64,000 bases of DNA from CAYWXV01 sp964462535 (GCA_964462535.1 CAYWXV010000013.1:17974-81973), one strand, 5' to 3'. Shown: positions 1 to 9,825, counted from the first letter of the stretch. Notes: generated by a model from the sequence alone, not told the origin. Translations and numbers: made by a program.

Positions 1-446
1 CCGATCGAGGAGGTGACGATACGTGAGGAGGCCGAACCTGTCGGTGTGCCGTTCCGGAGGACGTTGAGCAACGCGATTGTGGAGACCGAGTCGCTACCGG
101 CAAGAGCCTCCCCTGCAAGGAATACAAGCGTATCACCGGCCGTTCGAGGACCGGGTCCAGTCTTGATCGTGAACGAAAAGTCGTAGAGCGAATCCGTGAT
201 TGCCCGGAGAGAGAATCCGATTACGGAATCCCCGGATGGCGGGAGAAATCGTTCGGGATAGAAAACGGTCGAGTTCCCGAGTTTGAGCTGACCGGTGAAC
301 GTCGATGTCTCTCCGACGCTTTGTCCGGGGAGATGAACGGTAATGCGGGCTTCCTGACCCACCAGCCCACGTGCGGGGTCTATCGACAGCTGTGCCGTGG
401 CGATAGAGGGGAGCAAGCAAAAGAGAAGAAGTACGTTCGTACGCAT
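1..446 (-). CDS. Secreted beta-rich protein, 3' end cut by window edge
   Basis: An open frame runs from an ATG at 444-446 (complement) off the left edge of the window, giving 148 visible residues. It opens with MRTNVLLLFCLLPSIATAQ, a clear signal peptide, followed by a region rich in beta-forming residues, Ser, Thr and Gly (around DPARGLVGQEARITV), as in an extracellular immunoglobulin-like or cohesin-like domain. It begins 41 bases after the stop of the upstream OmpA/vWA lipoprotein gene on the same strand, so the two are probably co-transcribed. The family is not recognised. Export is well supported; function is unknown. Confidence 0.7.
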   Translation of the reverse strand, partial: MRTNVLLLFCLLPSIATAQLSIDPARGLVGQEARITVHLPGQSVGETSTFTGQLKLGNSTVFYPERFLPPSGDSVIGFSLRAITDSLYDFSFTIKTGPGPRTAGDTLVFLAGEALAGSDSVSTIALLNVLRNGTPTGSASSRIVTSSI

Positions 447-487
447 GGGAGAATTCGGATCGCTGACGAGGTCGTCCAGTCTGGCTG

Positions 488-1978
488 TCAGCGAGCGAGG
501 ATTACGAATTCGGTTCGACGGTTCCTCCGTCGATTGTCGTCGGAATCGTTAGGAACAATTGGAAGCGATTTGCCGAAGCCTTTGACTTCCAGACGGGTCC
601 TCTCGATTCCCATCTCTGCCAGAGCTTGCGCAACCGCTTCGGCCCTCTGCTCCGAGAGTTTCTGGTTGTACTCTTCGCCACCACGATCGTCCGTGTGGCC
701 GCGTATCTCCAGCCTCATCTTTGGATACGTCCGCATCGCGTTGGCGACCTGCTGTACCTGACTCATTGACTCGGGCCGTATCGTTGATTGGTCGTAGTCG
801 AATTCAATGTTCAGGAAGACGAGCGTGCCGATCGGGTCGTAGGGGGTAAAGAGTGAGCGATCATACGTTCCACTCGCCTTCAGAGAGTCGTATCCCAGCT
901 CAGGAATTGAGACGTATGGCGTGGCCTTGTGGATCCCTGAGCAGTCGGGAGGATCGTAGGTTATCCGGTAGTAGTTGTTCAGCGTCCGGTAGATGTCGGC
1001 GAAGACATAGGGGAACTCCTTGTAGGAGTAGATGCGATAGAATCGACCGCCGGTGTAGATGGCGATGTTCCTCATGCGGTCGACATCGGCCTGTCCGTAC
1101 GCCACGGTGTAGATGGAGACACGGTTTGCACGCGCGTACCGTCGGAGCGAGTCGTCGGTCGCTTTCGATTCGCCGTCAAACCCATCTGTGAAGAGAATGA
1201 TGGCCCGCTTGTGACCCGAGGGTGCTTTTGAGACCTCCTTCACGCCGATGATGGCCGCGTCGTACAGGGCCGTACCCCCCCCGCCGGGTGGACGGATGTT
1301 CTCCACGACAAAGCTCGATTGATACGTGCGGCGGTCGGGGGTGAGGGGGACATCGACTAGCGTGGCCGAGCCGAATTTCACTGTGGTGATCTGGTCACCC
1401 GGTTTGATCACCGAGAGGACGCGGGCGACAGCGGATCGGAGGCGGCGAATCTTTTCATCACCCATCGAGCCGGAATGATCCAGCACGAACCCGAGCGCGT
1501 AGGGCTCGCCCCGATCCTCGCGCACCTCCGTCACCTGGAAGGAATCGACGACTACACGCTCCCCGTTGCACGAATCAATCAGACGGGGCCATCTGGACCG
1601 CCAGTCTCCGGTCCCTTTGAAATAGGGTGGGGCAAGCCCCATAATGAAACGCCCCGCGGAATCGTAGATGAATGCCCTGAGCTCGACGCGATCCGGATAC
1701 TTGCTGTCATCGACGCGCCGGATATCCATCGAGAGCAGCGGGAGTTCTCCCTGAAACGAGGTATCCCCGGCCGCACGCGACGCTATCGCTCTGACCCGTT
1801 CGGCCGCCCCTTTGTACTGTTGCAGAATGGAGTCCAGGGAGGCGCTCGAGGTCATGTAGATCGGGCGATAGTCCTTCGGCGGGAGGATCTCCTCCGTCAG
1901 ATCTACCACGTGTTGGGGGCAGCCGCCGAAAAAGATCGCGCAAGGAAGGAGCAGGGCAAGAAGAAGCAGACGGCGCAC
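488..1978 (-). CDS. vWA-domain and OmpA-domain lipoprotein
   Basis: The 496-residue protein starts with a lipoprotein signal peptide whose lipobox is FGGC (Cys20). A von Willebrand A domain spans roughly residues 160-345 and has an intact metal-ion MIDAS motif, DHSGS near 167-171, and FTDG near 264. The C-terminus (about 390-495) is an OmpA/Pal-like peptidoglycan-binding domain with RGHTDDRG and the NRRTEF ending typical of the family. The expected role is an outer-membrane-anchored protein that holds on to peptidoglycan and presents an adhesion or protein-binding vWA module. It heads a two-gene unit with the truncated secreted protein downstream. Confidence 0.9.
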   Translation of the reverse strand: MRRLLLLALLLPCAIFFGGCPQHVVDLTEEILPPKDYRPIYMTSSASLDSILQQYKGAAERVRAIASRAAGDTSFQGELPLLSMDIRRVDDSKYPDRVELRAFIYDSAGRFIMGLAPPYFKGTGDWRSRWPRLIDSCNGERVVVDSFQVTEVREDRGEPYALGFVLDHSGSMGDEKIRRLRSAVARVLSVIKPGDQITTVKFGSATLVDVPLTPDRRTYQSSFVVENIRPPGGGGTALYDAAIIGVKEVSKAPSGHKRAIILFTDGFDGESKATDDSLRRYARANRVSIYTVAYGQADVDRMRNIAIYTGGRFYRIYSYKEFPYVFADIYRTLNNYYRITYDPPDCSGIHKATPYVSIPELGYDSLKASGTYDRSLFTPYDPIGTLVFLNIEFDYDQSTIRPESMSQVQQVANAMRTYPKMRLEIRGHTDDRGGEEYNQKLSEQRAEAVAQALAEMGIERTRLEVKGFGKSLPIVPNDSDDNRRRNRRTEFVILAR

Positions 1979-2445
1979 GGTTTCGTCTTTTCTGATTGGA
2001 TCCGCTCGGCTATCGAAACCGAATGGAGTGGGGCGTTTAATGTGAGGAATCTACGAGTTTGAACTCGGTTCCATTGTTGAATTCCATCTGAAAAACGAGA
2101 AAACCGGAGCTGGTCATCGTGGTGCGACCGGCTCCGGTTCTCTTGTTCCCGCTTTCGTTGGTGGCGCCCTTCGGGGAATCTTTCCTCTCTGTTCGACCCC
2201 TCTCTCAAGGGTCATTCTTCCTTTCCGGTGGTGGTGTTCTTCGTGTCTCGCGGCCTTGCTCTCAGTGACTTCTCGTGCCGCGTGACCGCCTGTTCGTTCT
2301 GCTAACGGATTGGTTTCACATTTAGTTTGTGAAGAGATGTCAAGGGAGGCGTCGTGTCCGTGGTGGAACAGACGACCTGAAATCCGATACTCCTTCTGGT
2401 GGTGTTCTCCGCGCCCCGATGCCCTGTGTGGTTCTCGCTTCTCTC
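1979..2445. other. Intergenic region, 467 bp
   Basis: No convincing gene is seen in any frame. The segment holds the upstream region of the vWA/OmpA gene, a minus-strand terminator hairpin at 2102-2139, and a short dyad TTCACA-N7-TGTGAA at 2315-2333. Open frames here are continuations of shadows of flanking genes. Confidence 0.6.
2102..2139 (-). terminator. Hairpin terminator, minus strand
   Basis: AACCGGAGC and GCTCCGGTT form a 9-bp stem, extended by GGTC/GACC after a one-base T/G mismatch, around a 10-base loop. On the minus strand it is followed by the T-rich run TTTTCTCGTTTTTC. It would stop minus-strand transcripts from the zinc ribbon gene before the vWA/OmpA gene. Confidence 0.65.
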
Positions 2446-2724
2446 TTACATCGGGGGCGGGACGTCATTGAAGCCCTGCGACATTACGTCTCTTCCCATT
2501 GGGTCGAGTCCGGCACCGCATTCTGTGCAGTAATACGCGATTGGGTGGACCACAGCCGCTCCGCACCGGGTGCAGCGAGGGAGGAGCGGTGTTCCACAGC
2601 ACGCACAGTACTTGTCGCTTCGGTAGCCAATTGTGCCGCACTCTCCACACCGGATGGCGCCGTGTGGTAGTCTCTCGTCGCTCGAGAGGTTGCTGCCATC
2701 CATCTTGTCTCTGCGGTCCGTCAT
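2446..2724 (-). CDS. Double zinc ribbon protein
   Basis: A 92-residue protein with eight cysteines in four CxxC knuckles (CGEC, CACC, CTRC, CTEC), the signature of two tandem zinc ribbons (DZR-like). There is no signal peptide or membrane segment, so it is probably cytoplasmic. Such proteins usually mediate protein or nucleic acid contacts; no specific role can be assigned. An in-frame TAG six codons upstream of the ATG at 2722-2724 fixes the start closely. It lies beside an assembly gap, so its upstream partner genes may be missing. Confidence 0.8.
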   Translation of the reverse strand: MTDRRDKMDGSNLSSDERLPHGAIRCGECGTIGYRSDKYCACCGTPLLPRCTRCGAAVVHPIAYYCTECGAGLDPMGRDVMSQGFNDVPPPM

Positions 2725-2826
2725 GGGAGGGTTTCGTTCCGTCTAGCTGATATCTGTTCCCTTGATCACCATCACTGTGACTGGCCTCGTGGTCTGGCCG
2801 GGTCGGTCGTGAAGGATGTGTACAAT

Positions 2827-3010
2827 CTACGCGCAGCCGATTTCCATTTCCCCCGTCAGCGATTTCAGTTCCCAGAGTTGGTGGTTTCCACAAAAAAAAA
2901 GTCGGGTACGATCCCGAAATAGCCTGGTCACGCAACTTGGACGCGGCACCCAGGAAGGCGCGCATGTCGTCCACGTCGAATGGCTCGGCCGTGCTCCTGA
3001 TTTGGACCCA
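2827..3010 (-). CDS. 3' fragment of a gene cut by the assembly gap
   Basis: Reading leftward out of the N-run, the minus strand encodes a protein-like stretch (around FDVDDMRAFLGAASKLRD, then QAISGSYPTFF) that reaches a run of nine T at about 2892-2900. In the present frame the sequence then runs on, Arg-rich and implausible, across the zinc ribbon gene. Removing one T would give a 20-residue tail ending at TAG 2827-2829; removing two would end at TGA 2865-2867. A homopolymer miscall at the contig end is the likely cause. The family is not recognised. Confidence 0.35.
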
Positions 3011-3110
3011 NNNNNNNNNNNNNNNNNNNNNNNNNNNNNNNNNNNNNNNNNNNNNNNNNNNNNNNNNNNNNNNNNNNNNNNNNNNNNNNNNNNNNNNNNN
3101 NNNNNNNNNN
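3011..3110. other. Assembly gap (100 N)
   Basis: Exactly 100 N, the usual placeholder for unknown length. The flanks do not overlap each other, unlike the second gap in this window. The right flank carries a short GC-rich direct repeat containing GCTCCGCCC twice. Confidence 0.99.
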
Positions 3111-3151
3111 CGCTCCGCCCAGCGGCGCTCCGCCCATTGACCCAGCCATCC

Positions 3152-5035
3152 CTATTTCGCCAGGAACGCGGACAGGTTGTCTCCCGATCCCAGTCCCAGC
3201 TTGCGTCTGATATTCCAGCGGTGCTTCTCGACGACACGCGTTCCCACGTTCAGGAGCGTAGCAATGTCTTTCGTCCCGATTTGCGTCCTGAGGAGTGCTG
3301 ACACCTTCAGCTCGCTCGGCGTGAGCTCCGGGTACCGTCGGGAGAGGTCTGCCAGAAATCCACCGTGAATTTGATTGAAGCGAAGCTCAAATCGCTCCCA
3401 CTCGTCGTCGATCCGCGCTGCCTCCTTCATTCGCGTCACGATCTCATTCCGCTCGTCATCAGAGTGCATGGCGTTCGCCCCCATCTGATGCTGAAGCGAC
3501 TTGAGCATCGTCGTCGTCTGATTGAGTCGGACTGCCATCGCGTTCAACTCCTGCAGCTGATGCTCGACCTCCATTTCAAGCACGCGATTCCTCTCTGTCA
3601 ACTCGCGGCGTTCGCGTTCCTCCTTCTCGATGGCATTGCGCATTCTGAGTTCCATGATCTCTCTCGCGCGCTCAGCACCCAGAATCGACTGGCGTATCTC
3701 CACCCCTTTGCGATAGTGTTCCAGGGCAACCGAAGCCTTGCCGAGCGTTTCATAGCAGTTCGTGAGCTGTTCGTGAGCCTCGGCCGTTGCAGCCAGGGCG
3801 CCAATCTCCTCCGCCACCAACAACCCCGCACTCAATTCCGCAACCGCTCCGTCGGGATCCCCGCGACCCATCATCACGATTCCGATGCCTATACGACAGC
3901 GAGCGATCCCGAGCAGATCCCCCGTCTCTTCGGCCATGGTCAGGCTCTCTCGATACGACTTCATGGCCGCGGCAGAACGCCCAAGCGTCGCGAGTACCAT
4001 TCCGATATTGTCCAGCGTGGTGATCTCGAGTCCGCGATCTCCGATGGAGCGAGCCCGCGTCAGGCTTTCGCGATACGACTCGAGCGCCTCCTCGTACCGT
4101 CCGACGGCATTCAGCGCATTGCCAAGATTGCCTAGAAACGATGCAATCATCCCTCGATCGTCAATCACGCGGGCTTCATCCAACGCCAGTCGCGCCATCT
4201 CGAGCGCAGCATGGAAATCGTGCGAATGACGAAACACGATACTGATGCTACTAAGCGCTCGAGCGCGCTGTCTCCGTGAACCGGCTTCATCGGCGAGGAC
4301 GGTCATCCGATAGAACTGCCTGAGGGCATTGGGGAGATCCCCTGTGACCAGGTGAATCATGCCAATGAATCCGGCGAGTCGCGCAGCGAACGTCGGGTGC
4401 ATAGTGGTCTCACCGGCGACCGCGCTTGCCTCCTCGGCCAGTCTCAACGCGCGTCTGTTGCGACCACGCAGCTGCTCAACACGCCCCTTCCTCACCAGAA
4501 TCTCGGCTTCCAGGTCGCGGACGTGGTGACGCCGTGCGAGTCGCATCGCTGTGGTCAACAGGCGCCAGGCGCCGACAAAGTCGCCCGCATCAATCAGTCC
4601 CCCGGCCCACGCCGTCAATGCCTGCAGTTCGACACGGGTCTCGCGCGCCTCACGAGCGGCACGCCGGCACTCGTCGAACCGTCGGAATGCGGTGGCTGAG
4701 TCGCCCTTGAAGAGTCTACACACACCGTCCAGGTAGGATGCGCGGGCTCTGATCGAAGGATCGTTCAATGCGCGAGCTCCGCTCGTTCCCAGTGCCACCG
4801 CCTCTTCCATCTCGTCAAAGGCATCAGACTCCAACAGACTCTCCATCAGCCGCCGCATGGCCGCGCGCCCCTGGGAGACGTTGCCGGTTCGAATCGAATC
4901 GGCGAGGGCGTTCCGTATGTCTGAGATGGAATTCAATGCTGGCACGAAGATGTTGAGGACACAGTCGGTGCGGCCAGAAGATAGACCCGCTCCAGGTAGA
5001 AGGAAAGTAGTAGTGATCGCACCCCGCCCCCCCAC
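3152..5035 (-). CDS. TPR-repeat regulator with C-terminal LuxR-like HTH
   Basis: A protein of about 600 residues, with successive tetratricopeptide repeats over most of its length (for example ALEMARLALDEARVIDD and ALESYRESLTRARSIGD), a helical coiled region near residues 450-510, and a C-terminal LuxR-type helix-turn-helix (LTPSELKVSALL, TKDIATLLN, VEKHRWNIRRKLGL). No receiver or kinase domain is visible, so ligand or protein sensing by the TPRs is inferred. The first ATG gives an odd N-terminus; internal GTG or TTG codons near 4945-4960 could be the real start. It is divergent from a surface lipoprotein gene across 99 bp and is a plausible regulator of it. Confidence 0.85.
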   Translation of the reverse strand: MGGRGAITTTFLLPGAGLSSGRTDCVLNIFVPALNSISDIRNALADSIRTGNVSQGRAAMRRLMESLLESDAFDEMEEAVALGTSGARALNDPSIRARASYLDGVCRLFKGDSATAFRRFDECRRAAREARETRVELQALTAWAGGLIDAGDFVGAWRLLTTAMRLARRHHVRDLEAEILVRKGRVEQLRGRNRRALRLAEEASAVAGETTMHPTFAARLAGFIGMIHLVTGDLPNALRQFYRMTVLADEAGSRRQRARALSSISIVFRHSHDFHAALEMARLALDEARVIDDRGMIASFLGNLGNALNAVGRYEEALESYRESLTRARSIGDRGLEITTLDNIGMVLATLGRSAAAMKSYRESLTMAEETGDLLGIARCRIGIGIVMMGRGDPDGAVAELSAGLLVAEEIGALAATAEAHEQLTNCYETLGKASVALEHYRKGVEIRQSILGAERAREIMELRMRNAIEKEERERRELTERNRVLEMEVEHQLQELNAMAVRLNQTTTMLKSLQHQMGANAMHSDDERNEIVTRMKEAARIDDEWERFELRFNQIHGGFLADLSRRYPELTPSELKVSALLRTQIGTKDIATLLNVGTRVVEKHRWNIRRKLGLGSGDNLSAFLAK

Positions 5036-5061
5036 ATAGGTTGCTGCTCAGAAAGGAAGGG

Positions 5062-5084
5062 GTTTGTGAGAACGGAACACAAAC
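5062..5084 (+). promoter_or_regulatory. Inverted repeat in divergent promoter
   Basis: GTTTGTG and CACAAAC form a perfect 7-bp dyad with a 9-base spacer in the 99-bp gap between the TPR-LuxR gene and the lipoprotein gene. It could be an operator or a leader hairpin. Position is the only support. Confidence 0.3.
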
Positions 5085-5134
5085 ACGACACAGGTGGTGA
5101 GAACCATCAGCACCAATGAACAGGAGAGAGAATC

Positions 5135-5941
5135 ATGTGGAAGTTTCTGACGGCAGCGGTATGCACGGTAACGTTTGCAGCATGTGACGTCATTTCACCC
5201 CCCATTGGAGTACCTCCGACGCAATCGGGAGTCGTCTGTCTCTGGATCGGCTCTGATATGGATACATACGCGTCTTACGGTCGCGAGGGATCGGAGGCCA
5301 ACTTGAGCTTCGGTCGCAACGGTAGTCTCAGCGTGGCGGCGGGCATGTTGTCACGGAAGATCAGCTACGTTCACTTCACTCCCCCCACGCTCCCCGAGGG
5401 AACGGAGGTGCTCGACGCGAAGCTTGAGCTCTTCCACGGTGGGAAGAATGAGGACGGCTATGGGACAGACGACGTGACGCTGAATGTCGGCGTGATTCGA
5501 AACGAGCCCTGGAGCCCGATGACGCTTACCTGGAACAATCGACCTGACAGAGGGGGCATCCCTCCGGCTGAGTACCCTCTACGCCTACGGAGTCAGGCCT
5601 GGTCGGGAACCGCCAGCATCGTGGATGCGGTCAAGGGTATGATAGCCGATCCATCGACGAATTATGGATTCGTCATTTCGTATCGCGAGAACTTCATGGA
5701 GCGACAGCTCGACAAGGGTTTCTACTCCAACAACGACTATCGACGGAAGCAGAACGATCTGGGATTGTCGCCCCGGCTACTCGTACGAATCAAACTCCCG
5801 CCGGGGAAAACGACGGACGACATGCGTCTCGGCTTCCTGCCTGCGAATAATGACCTGGGTGGTATTCAGCAGCCAATCACCATGGTGCGATTCATCGGCT
5901 CAGATTCATGGCCACAGGATTGGAACGTGTCACCGAACTAG
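5135..5941 (+). CDS. DNRLRE-domain lipoprotein
   Basis: A 268-residue protein with a lipoprotein signal peptide (lipobox FAAC, Cys17) and a beta-sandwich region matching the DNRLRE family, including the LTWNNRP motif near residue 130 and a closing SPRLLVRI strand. DNRLRE modules occur in extracellular, often carbohydrate-associated proteins. A strong ribosome site, AGGAG, sits seven bases before the ATG. The TAG stop at 5939-5941 touches the left end of a dispersed repeat element. Surface location is well supported; the substrate is unknown. Confidence 0.82.
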   Translation: MWKFLTAAVCTVTFAACDVISPPIGVPPTQSGVVCLWIGSDMDTYASYGREGSEANLSFGRNGSLSVAAGMLSRKISYVHFTPPTLPEGTEVLDAKLELFHGGKNEDGYGTDDVTLNVGVIRNEPWSPMTLTWNNRPDRGGIPPAEYPLRLRSQAWSGTASIVDAVKGMIADPSTNYGFVISYRENFMERQLDKGFYSNNDYRRKQNDLGLSPRLLVRIKLPPGKTTDDMRLGFLPANNDLGGIQQPITMVRFIGSDSWPQDWNVSPN

Positions 5942-6092
5942 GAGGCTGTTGAGATACACGCAATCTCTGCGTTGGGCTCCTCATCCCTCTCTGGGGCGTA
6001 CCACCGGTACGCCCCATTCGCTCGTCATCGCGCGCCTTGACCTCGCGCGTTTTGAACCGGCTGCCGATCGGAGAGTTATTCAACAGGTTCCA
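5941..6092 (+). repeat. Dispersed element copy A (152 bp)
   Basis: Begins GGAGGCTGTTGA and ends TTCAACAGGTTCC, imperfect inverted termini. It carries the family block ATCTCTGCGTTGGGCTCCTC, a perfect central palindrome (GGGGCGTACC, loop ACC, GGTACGCCCC) and CCTTGACCTCGCGCG. It lies between two convergent genes, with its first base being the last base of the TAG stop of the upstream gene. Confidence 0.8.
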
Positions 6093-6167
6093 AGAGGAAA
6101 GGGCCGCGGGGGAGTTTGATTCCCCCACAGCCCTTCGATTAGCGCCGGATTGCATCGTTGCACCGGC

Positions 6168-9100
6168 TTACTCCATCCAGAAGTCCCTCGGGTATATCCG
6201 CACCAGCTGTACGCCGTCCCCTTCGTTCTTCCTGAGGTACGCATCGTACAGATCGAGTTGGGTGTCCGGGCCGATGACGAAATAGATGCCGGAGTCAATG
6301 GTCTGCTTTGGCGCACCCCAACCGGGAAGAACGCTCGAGCAGACGACGGGGAACCTTTCACGGATACGGTCTGCAAGGCCGCGAGCGGTTCGGATTGCGA
6401 GAATCCGCTGACGGAACGATCGAACGACGTCCGGCGTTATTCCGTCGGCCTCGTCTGCCGCCATTGCTTCACCGCGCGCTTCGTATGTCGCTCCGGCACG
6501 TGATTCGTCGAATGTCTGAGCAATGGCATACTCAACGAGAGATTGATCGATGGGCGCCCGCTTCAGTTCGTCGATGACGAACCCGATTGTCTGCGGCAGG
6601 GCGGGGCATCGCTCCGCGTAGTATGAAATTCTTCCGGATCGAATCGACGAACGGATTCCGTTGCTGTAGGCTAGACCCGCACCCCACGTCTTCATGAATA
6701 TTCCATGTGCACCGTGACCACCGTATATCATCCCCGCAAGAATGTCGACGAGTGCCGCGGTGTCGCGGGCTCGATAATCGGGGGCGGGGGCCGAATTGAT
6801 GAACACGCCGCTCGACGTGCTGGGATTCACGAGTCCTACAAACACGGGACTTGTCTTCGCACCGGAACGCCTCATTACTCGATTCGATATCAGTGGCGTC
6901 GTCACACGAGCATTACCCAACGGAGGTGTCGACGACAGACCCATTGCCAACGCGGATATCGGACCATGGAGCTCCTGCAAACCTCTCGAAGAACCGATGG
7001 CGAAGAAACGCGCGCTCGTGCTCTTGAGCAGGCTCTGACGAACCATATCGAGTTCGGCAAGGACATCGCGCGGGTCCCGCATCAAGTCTCTTCGCATCGT
7101 CGAGAAGAGGTCGCGAATGTCCATTTCGAGCGCGTCATCGGGGATATCACCCAATCGTTCCAGCACGTCGGCCGTCGCCATTCGGATAATCTCTCGTGAT
7201 CGAGGGGAAAGCACGTTGACGGCAGAAATGGCCTCCTGCATCCTGCGCGGGCCATGATCGATGCCCGTCTCTCCAGAGAGGAGCTTCATCAGGATTTCCA
7301 CGGCCCCCCGTTTACTCCCGCGACCCGATTCGGCCAGCTTATCGAACGCCTGCCCAAGGGCAGCGGTGTCGTCGACGCCGTCAACATCCTGTAAGAGCCA
7401 ACGGAGGCGAAGGAGATTGTGCTCACGCGTCAGGAAGGAGCTTGTTGTCAAAAAGAGTCGGTCGCGCTGACGTCGCCAGGCTCCGGCCGGGTCGTGCACC
7501 CATCCCTCCTCGGAACCCTGCATCGTGTTCCGGAGACCCTTCAGCATTTGATCAACGACCTCGCGCATTCTGGGGAGATTCTCGGGTCTCCAGTCGACGT
7601 GGTAGAGGAGATTGCTCATCCAGTCCAACGCGTGACGTGACTCTTCGGGGGTCAAGCCTTGACCACGCACAACCAGCTCATATCGTCGCGCGTCCGCGTT
7701 GACACTGTAGTAGGCGTTCAATCCCTGGATCTCCCGACGCATCCGTTCGCGCATGTCAGCATACTTCAACGGAACGCCATCGACATACAAACCAGACTGC
7801 GAAAGCAGAGCAGGAAGCGCAGAGAGGTAGACATAATGCATCGGCAGCACGTCATCCAGACGGAGTGCCAGGCCCACTGTCGTGCCCGACATTTCATCGA
7901 ATGTCGAGGCGACGTAGGGTATCCCCTTCGAAAGCTCGGTGCGCGAGTAGTGGATGTCGTCGTCGATCGTCATCGGCGGAGTTTGAACGAACCGCGGCAT
8001 CGCGGCGCGGGCGGCAATCGAATCAAGGAGACGTGTCGTTGCATCGTACTCCGACTTGTACCGCTGGATCGCCACCTGCTCGTCGTCCACGCGATATCGT
8101 CCCATCAGTCGGCGTAGCTCTCCCTTCATTCTTGCGTGCCTTTCGTCGGTCTCCCGCTGAAGCAGGGAGGGGCTCGGGCGTGCCGTCGATACGTAGGGGA
8201 GACGATCTAGAATGTTGATCTGTCTAAGAAGGTCGCGCCAGACATTCGTTCCCTCCTTGAGCCTTGCCACCAGCCTGTCGTAGATCGGCCCCATCGTCGG
8301 GGTTTTGCGGAATCCAGAGACTCTCTCCAGCTGCCTCAGCGATTCCATCCACGCGGAGCTTGCGTGTCGAAATCCGAATCCAGGCGGAGTGCCGAGGAAT
8401 TTCTTCGCGTCCCTTCGCGCCTCTATGATCCGTGCCATAACGCGATCATTAAGGGCGGTCAATTCCTCGGACCCATCGGCGTATTCTGACACACGCTTGA
8501 GTTCATCCACGACCTGTGATCGAATCTCGGCGAGTCGCTCCACTGTCATCCACGAGGGATCGACGTTGCTTAGCCCGATGTAGAGGGGATGACCGTCGTC
8601 ACTGTTGATCCAACCAAACACACCAGTGGCGCCACAGGAGATCGTTCGAAGTTGCGCGTCAACCAGTCGACGATACAGATTCGTCGACGGATCGCCGGCG
8701 ACTGAACTGAGGAATAACCCCATTGCGATTTCGTCGTCGACCGATAGATCATCCACAGTGGTCCATGCCATCAGAACCGGGCCGGGGACGTTTTCCGAGG
8801 CACTTGGATACTCCGCAATGATGGGTGTCGTGTTCTCCGATGGCGTTCGCGCCGTGCGCGGAATATTGTCCGAACTGTTCCCGGTGCCGGGTGTAGGGGG
8901 GAGGCCGCGAAGTAGCAGGTCCAGGTTCGTCAATGTTGAATCCAGCTCCATCGAGGAGGGGAGGGCGACTATCATCCCCATATTCGCAAGCCGATAATTA
9001 TCGGCATGAAACTTCCGGATGTCCTCCGGCTTCATGCGACGAATCGCCTCGGGTAGTCCTCCCGAGACGAATGCTAGCGGATGATGCCCGCCATACAAAG

Positions 9101-9755
9101 CGATATCAAGCGCCCGTGACATCCTGGACCACGGGCGCTCGAATGAACTCACCATCTCGTTGTATACCGTTCCCTTCTCCTCCAGTCCAAGCGTGCCGTC
9201 GGCGGATTCGGTCACACCAACATTGCAGACCTCGCGTCGGATCTCCTCGTCCGTGTAGTCGGGATGCAGGAGGGCATTCAGCTCGGCCCTCAGTCCACTG
9301 AAAAACGCCTCGGGGCCGGCCGCCGTCTGTGCATGATAGCATGTCCGCCACTGCATCGTGTAGGCGCTCGATTCGATCAGGAGCATGCTTCTGAGCGACG
9401 ACGTCTCGCGCCCAACGTTCCCCTTCCCCAACAGAAGATGCTCCTGTGTGTGAGGCTCCCCCATGTCTGACGTGGGGAACGAATTCACCCAGATGAAGTA
9501 CTCGGGGGCGGTCTCCATCATCAGGTAGTCCAGGGTGAAGCCGGTGGCCTCATGGCGGAAGCGGGCGCCAAATGGGCGACCGTCGTCGTCGACGTAGAGA
9601 GCGACTGCCGAAAAGCCTGAAAGCCGCGCCCCCTGACTGAGTCCCGCCAGACCTGGTGCCCCGCTGGCCAGACTGACGCAAACAAAGAGGAGCGTGAGAA
9701 GTGAGAGGAAACGTCGAAAACGTCCCGGAATCGTGTTTTGGGTACGGCGATTCAT
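6168..9755 (-). CDS. Secreted M16-family zinc metalloprotease (PreP-like)
   Basis: About 1195 residues from the ATG at 9753-9755, which is followed by a basic n-region and hydrophobic core (FLSLLTLLFVCVSLASGA) as in a signal peptide; the longer upstream frame lacks this logic. The inverted zinc site HTQEH is at residues 102-106 and a downstream acidic helix (TDEEIRREVCNVGV) can supply the third ligand. Length and the HTQEH context fit the presequence protease/Cym1 (M16C) branch, in which two halves enclose the peptide substrate. Likely a periplasmic or outer-membrane peptidase degrading short peptides. Confidence 0.87.
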   Translation of the reverse strand: MNRRTQNTIPGRFRRFLSLLTLLFVCVSLASGAPGLAGLSQGARLSGFSAVALYVDDDGRPFGARFRHEATGFTLDYLMMETAPEYFIWVNSFPTSDMGEPHTQEHLLLGKGNVGRETSSLRSMLLIESSAYTMQWRTCYHAQTAAGPEAFFSGLRAELNALLHPDYTDEEIRREVCNVGVTESADGTLGLEEKGTVYNEMVSSFERPWSRMSRALDIALYGGHHPLAFVSGGLPEAIRRMKPEDIRKFHADNYRLANMGMIVALPSSMELDSTLTNLDLLLRGLPPTPGTGNSSDNIPRTARTPSENTTPIIAEYPSASENVPGPVLMAWTTVDDLSVDDEIAMGLFLSSVAGDPSTNLYRRLVDAQLRTISCGATGVFGWINSDDGHPLYIGLSNVDPSWMTVERLAEIRSQVVDELKRVSEYADGSEELTALNDRVMARIIEARRDAKKFLGTPPGFGFRHASSAWMESLRQLERVSGFRKTPTMGPIYDRLVARLKEGTNVWRDLLRQINILDRLPYVSTARPSPSLLQRETDERHARMKGELRRLMGRYRVDDEQVAIQRYKSEYDATTRLLDSIAARAAMPRFVQTPPMTIDDDIHYSRTELSKGIPYVASTFDEMSGTTVGLALRLDDVLPMHYVYLSALPALLSQSGLYVDGVPLKYADMRERMRREIQGLNAYYSVNADARRYELVVRGQGLTPEESRHALDWMSNLLYHVDWRPENLPRMREVVDQMLKGLRNTMQGSEEGWVHDPAGAWRRQRDRLFLTTSSFLTREHNLLRLRWLLQDVDGVDDTAALGQAFDKLAESGRGSKRGAVEILMKLLSGETGIDHGPRRMQEAISAVNVLSPRSREIIRMATADVLERLGDIPDDALEMDIRDLFSTMRRDLMRDPRDVLAELDMVRQSLLKSTSARFFAIGSSRGLQELHGPISALAMGLSSTPPLGNARVTTPLISNRVMRRSGAKTSPVFVGLVNPSTSSGVFINSAPAPDYRARDTAALVDILAGMIYGGHGAHGIFMKTWGAGLAYSNGIRSSIRSGRISYYAERCPALPQTIGFVIDELKRAPIDQSLVEYAIAQTFDESRAGATYEARGEAMAADEADGITPDVVRSFRQRILAIRTARGLADRIRERFPVVCSSVLPGWGAPKQTIDSGIYFVIGPDTQLDLYDAYLRKNEGDGVQLVRIYPRDFWME

Positions 9756-9825
9756 GGTCGAGAGTGCTGCCTTTAAGGATTGTTTAGGCCGTGTGCAGAG
9801 GCTGTATGATAGACGAGTGGGATTG

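Noticed and set aside
2465..2974. 169-residue minus-strand frame
   Set aside because: Its right part may be a real C-terminal fragment, but after the T9 run it crosses the zinc ribbon gene in another frame with an Arg/His/Pro-rich, unprotein-like sequence.
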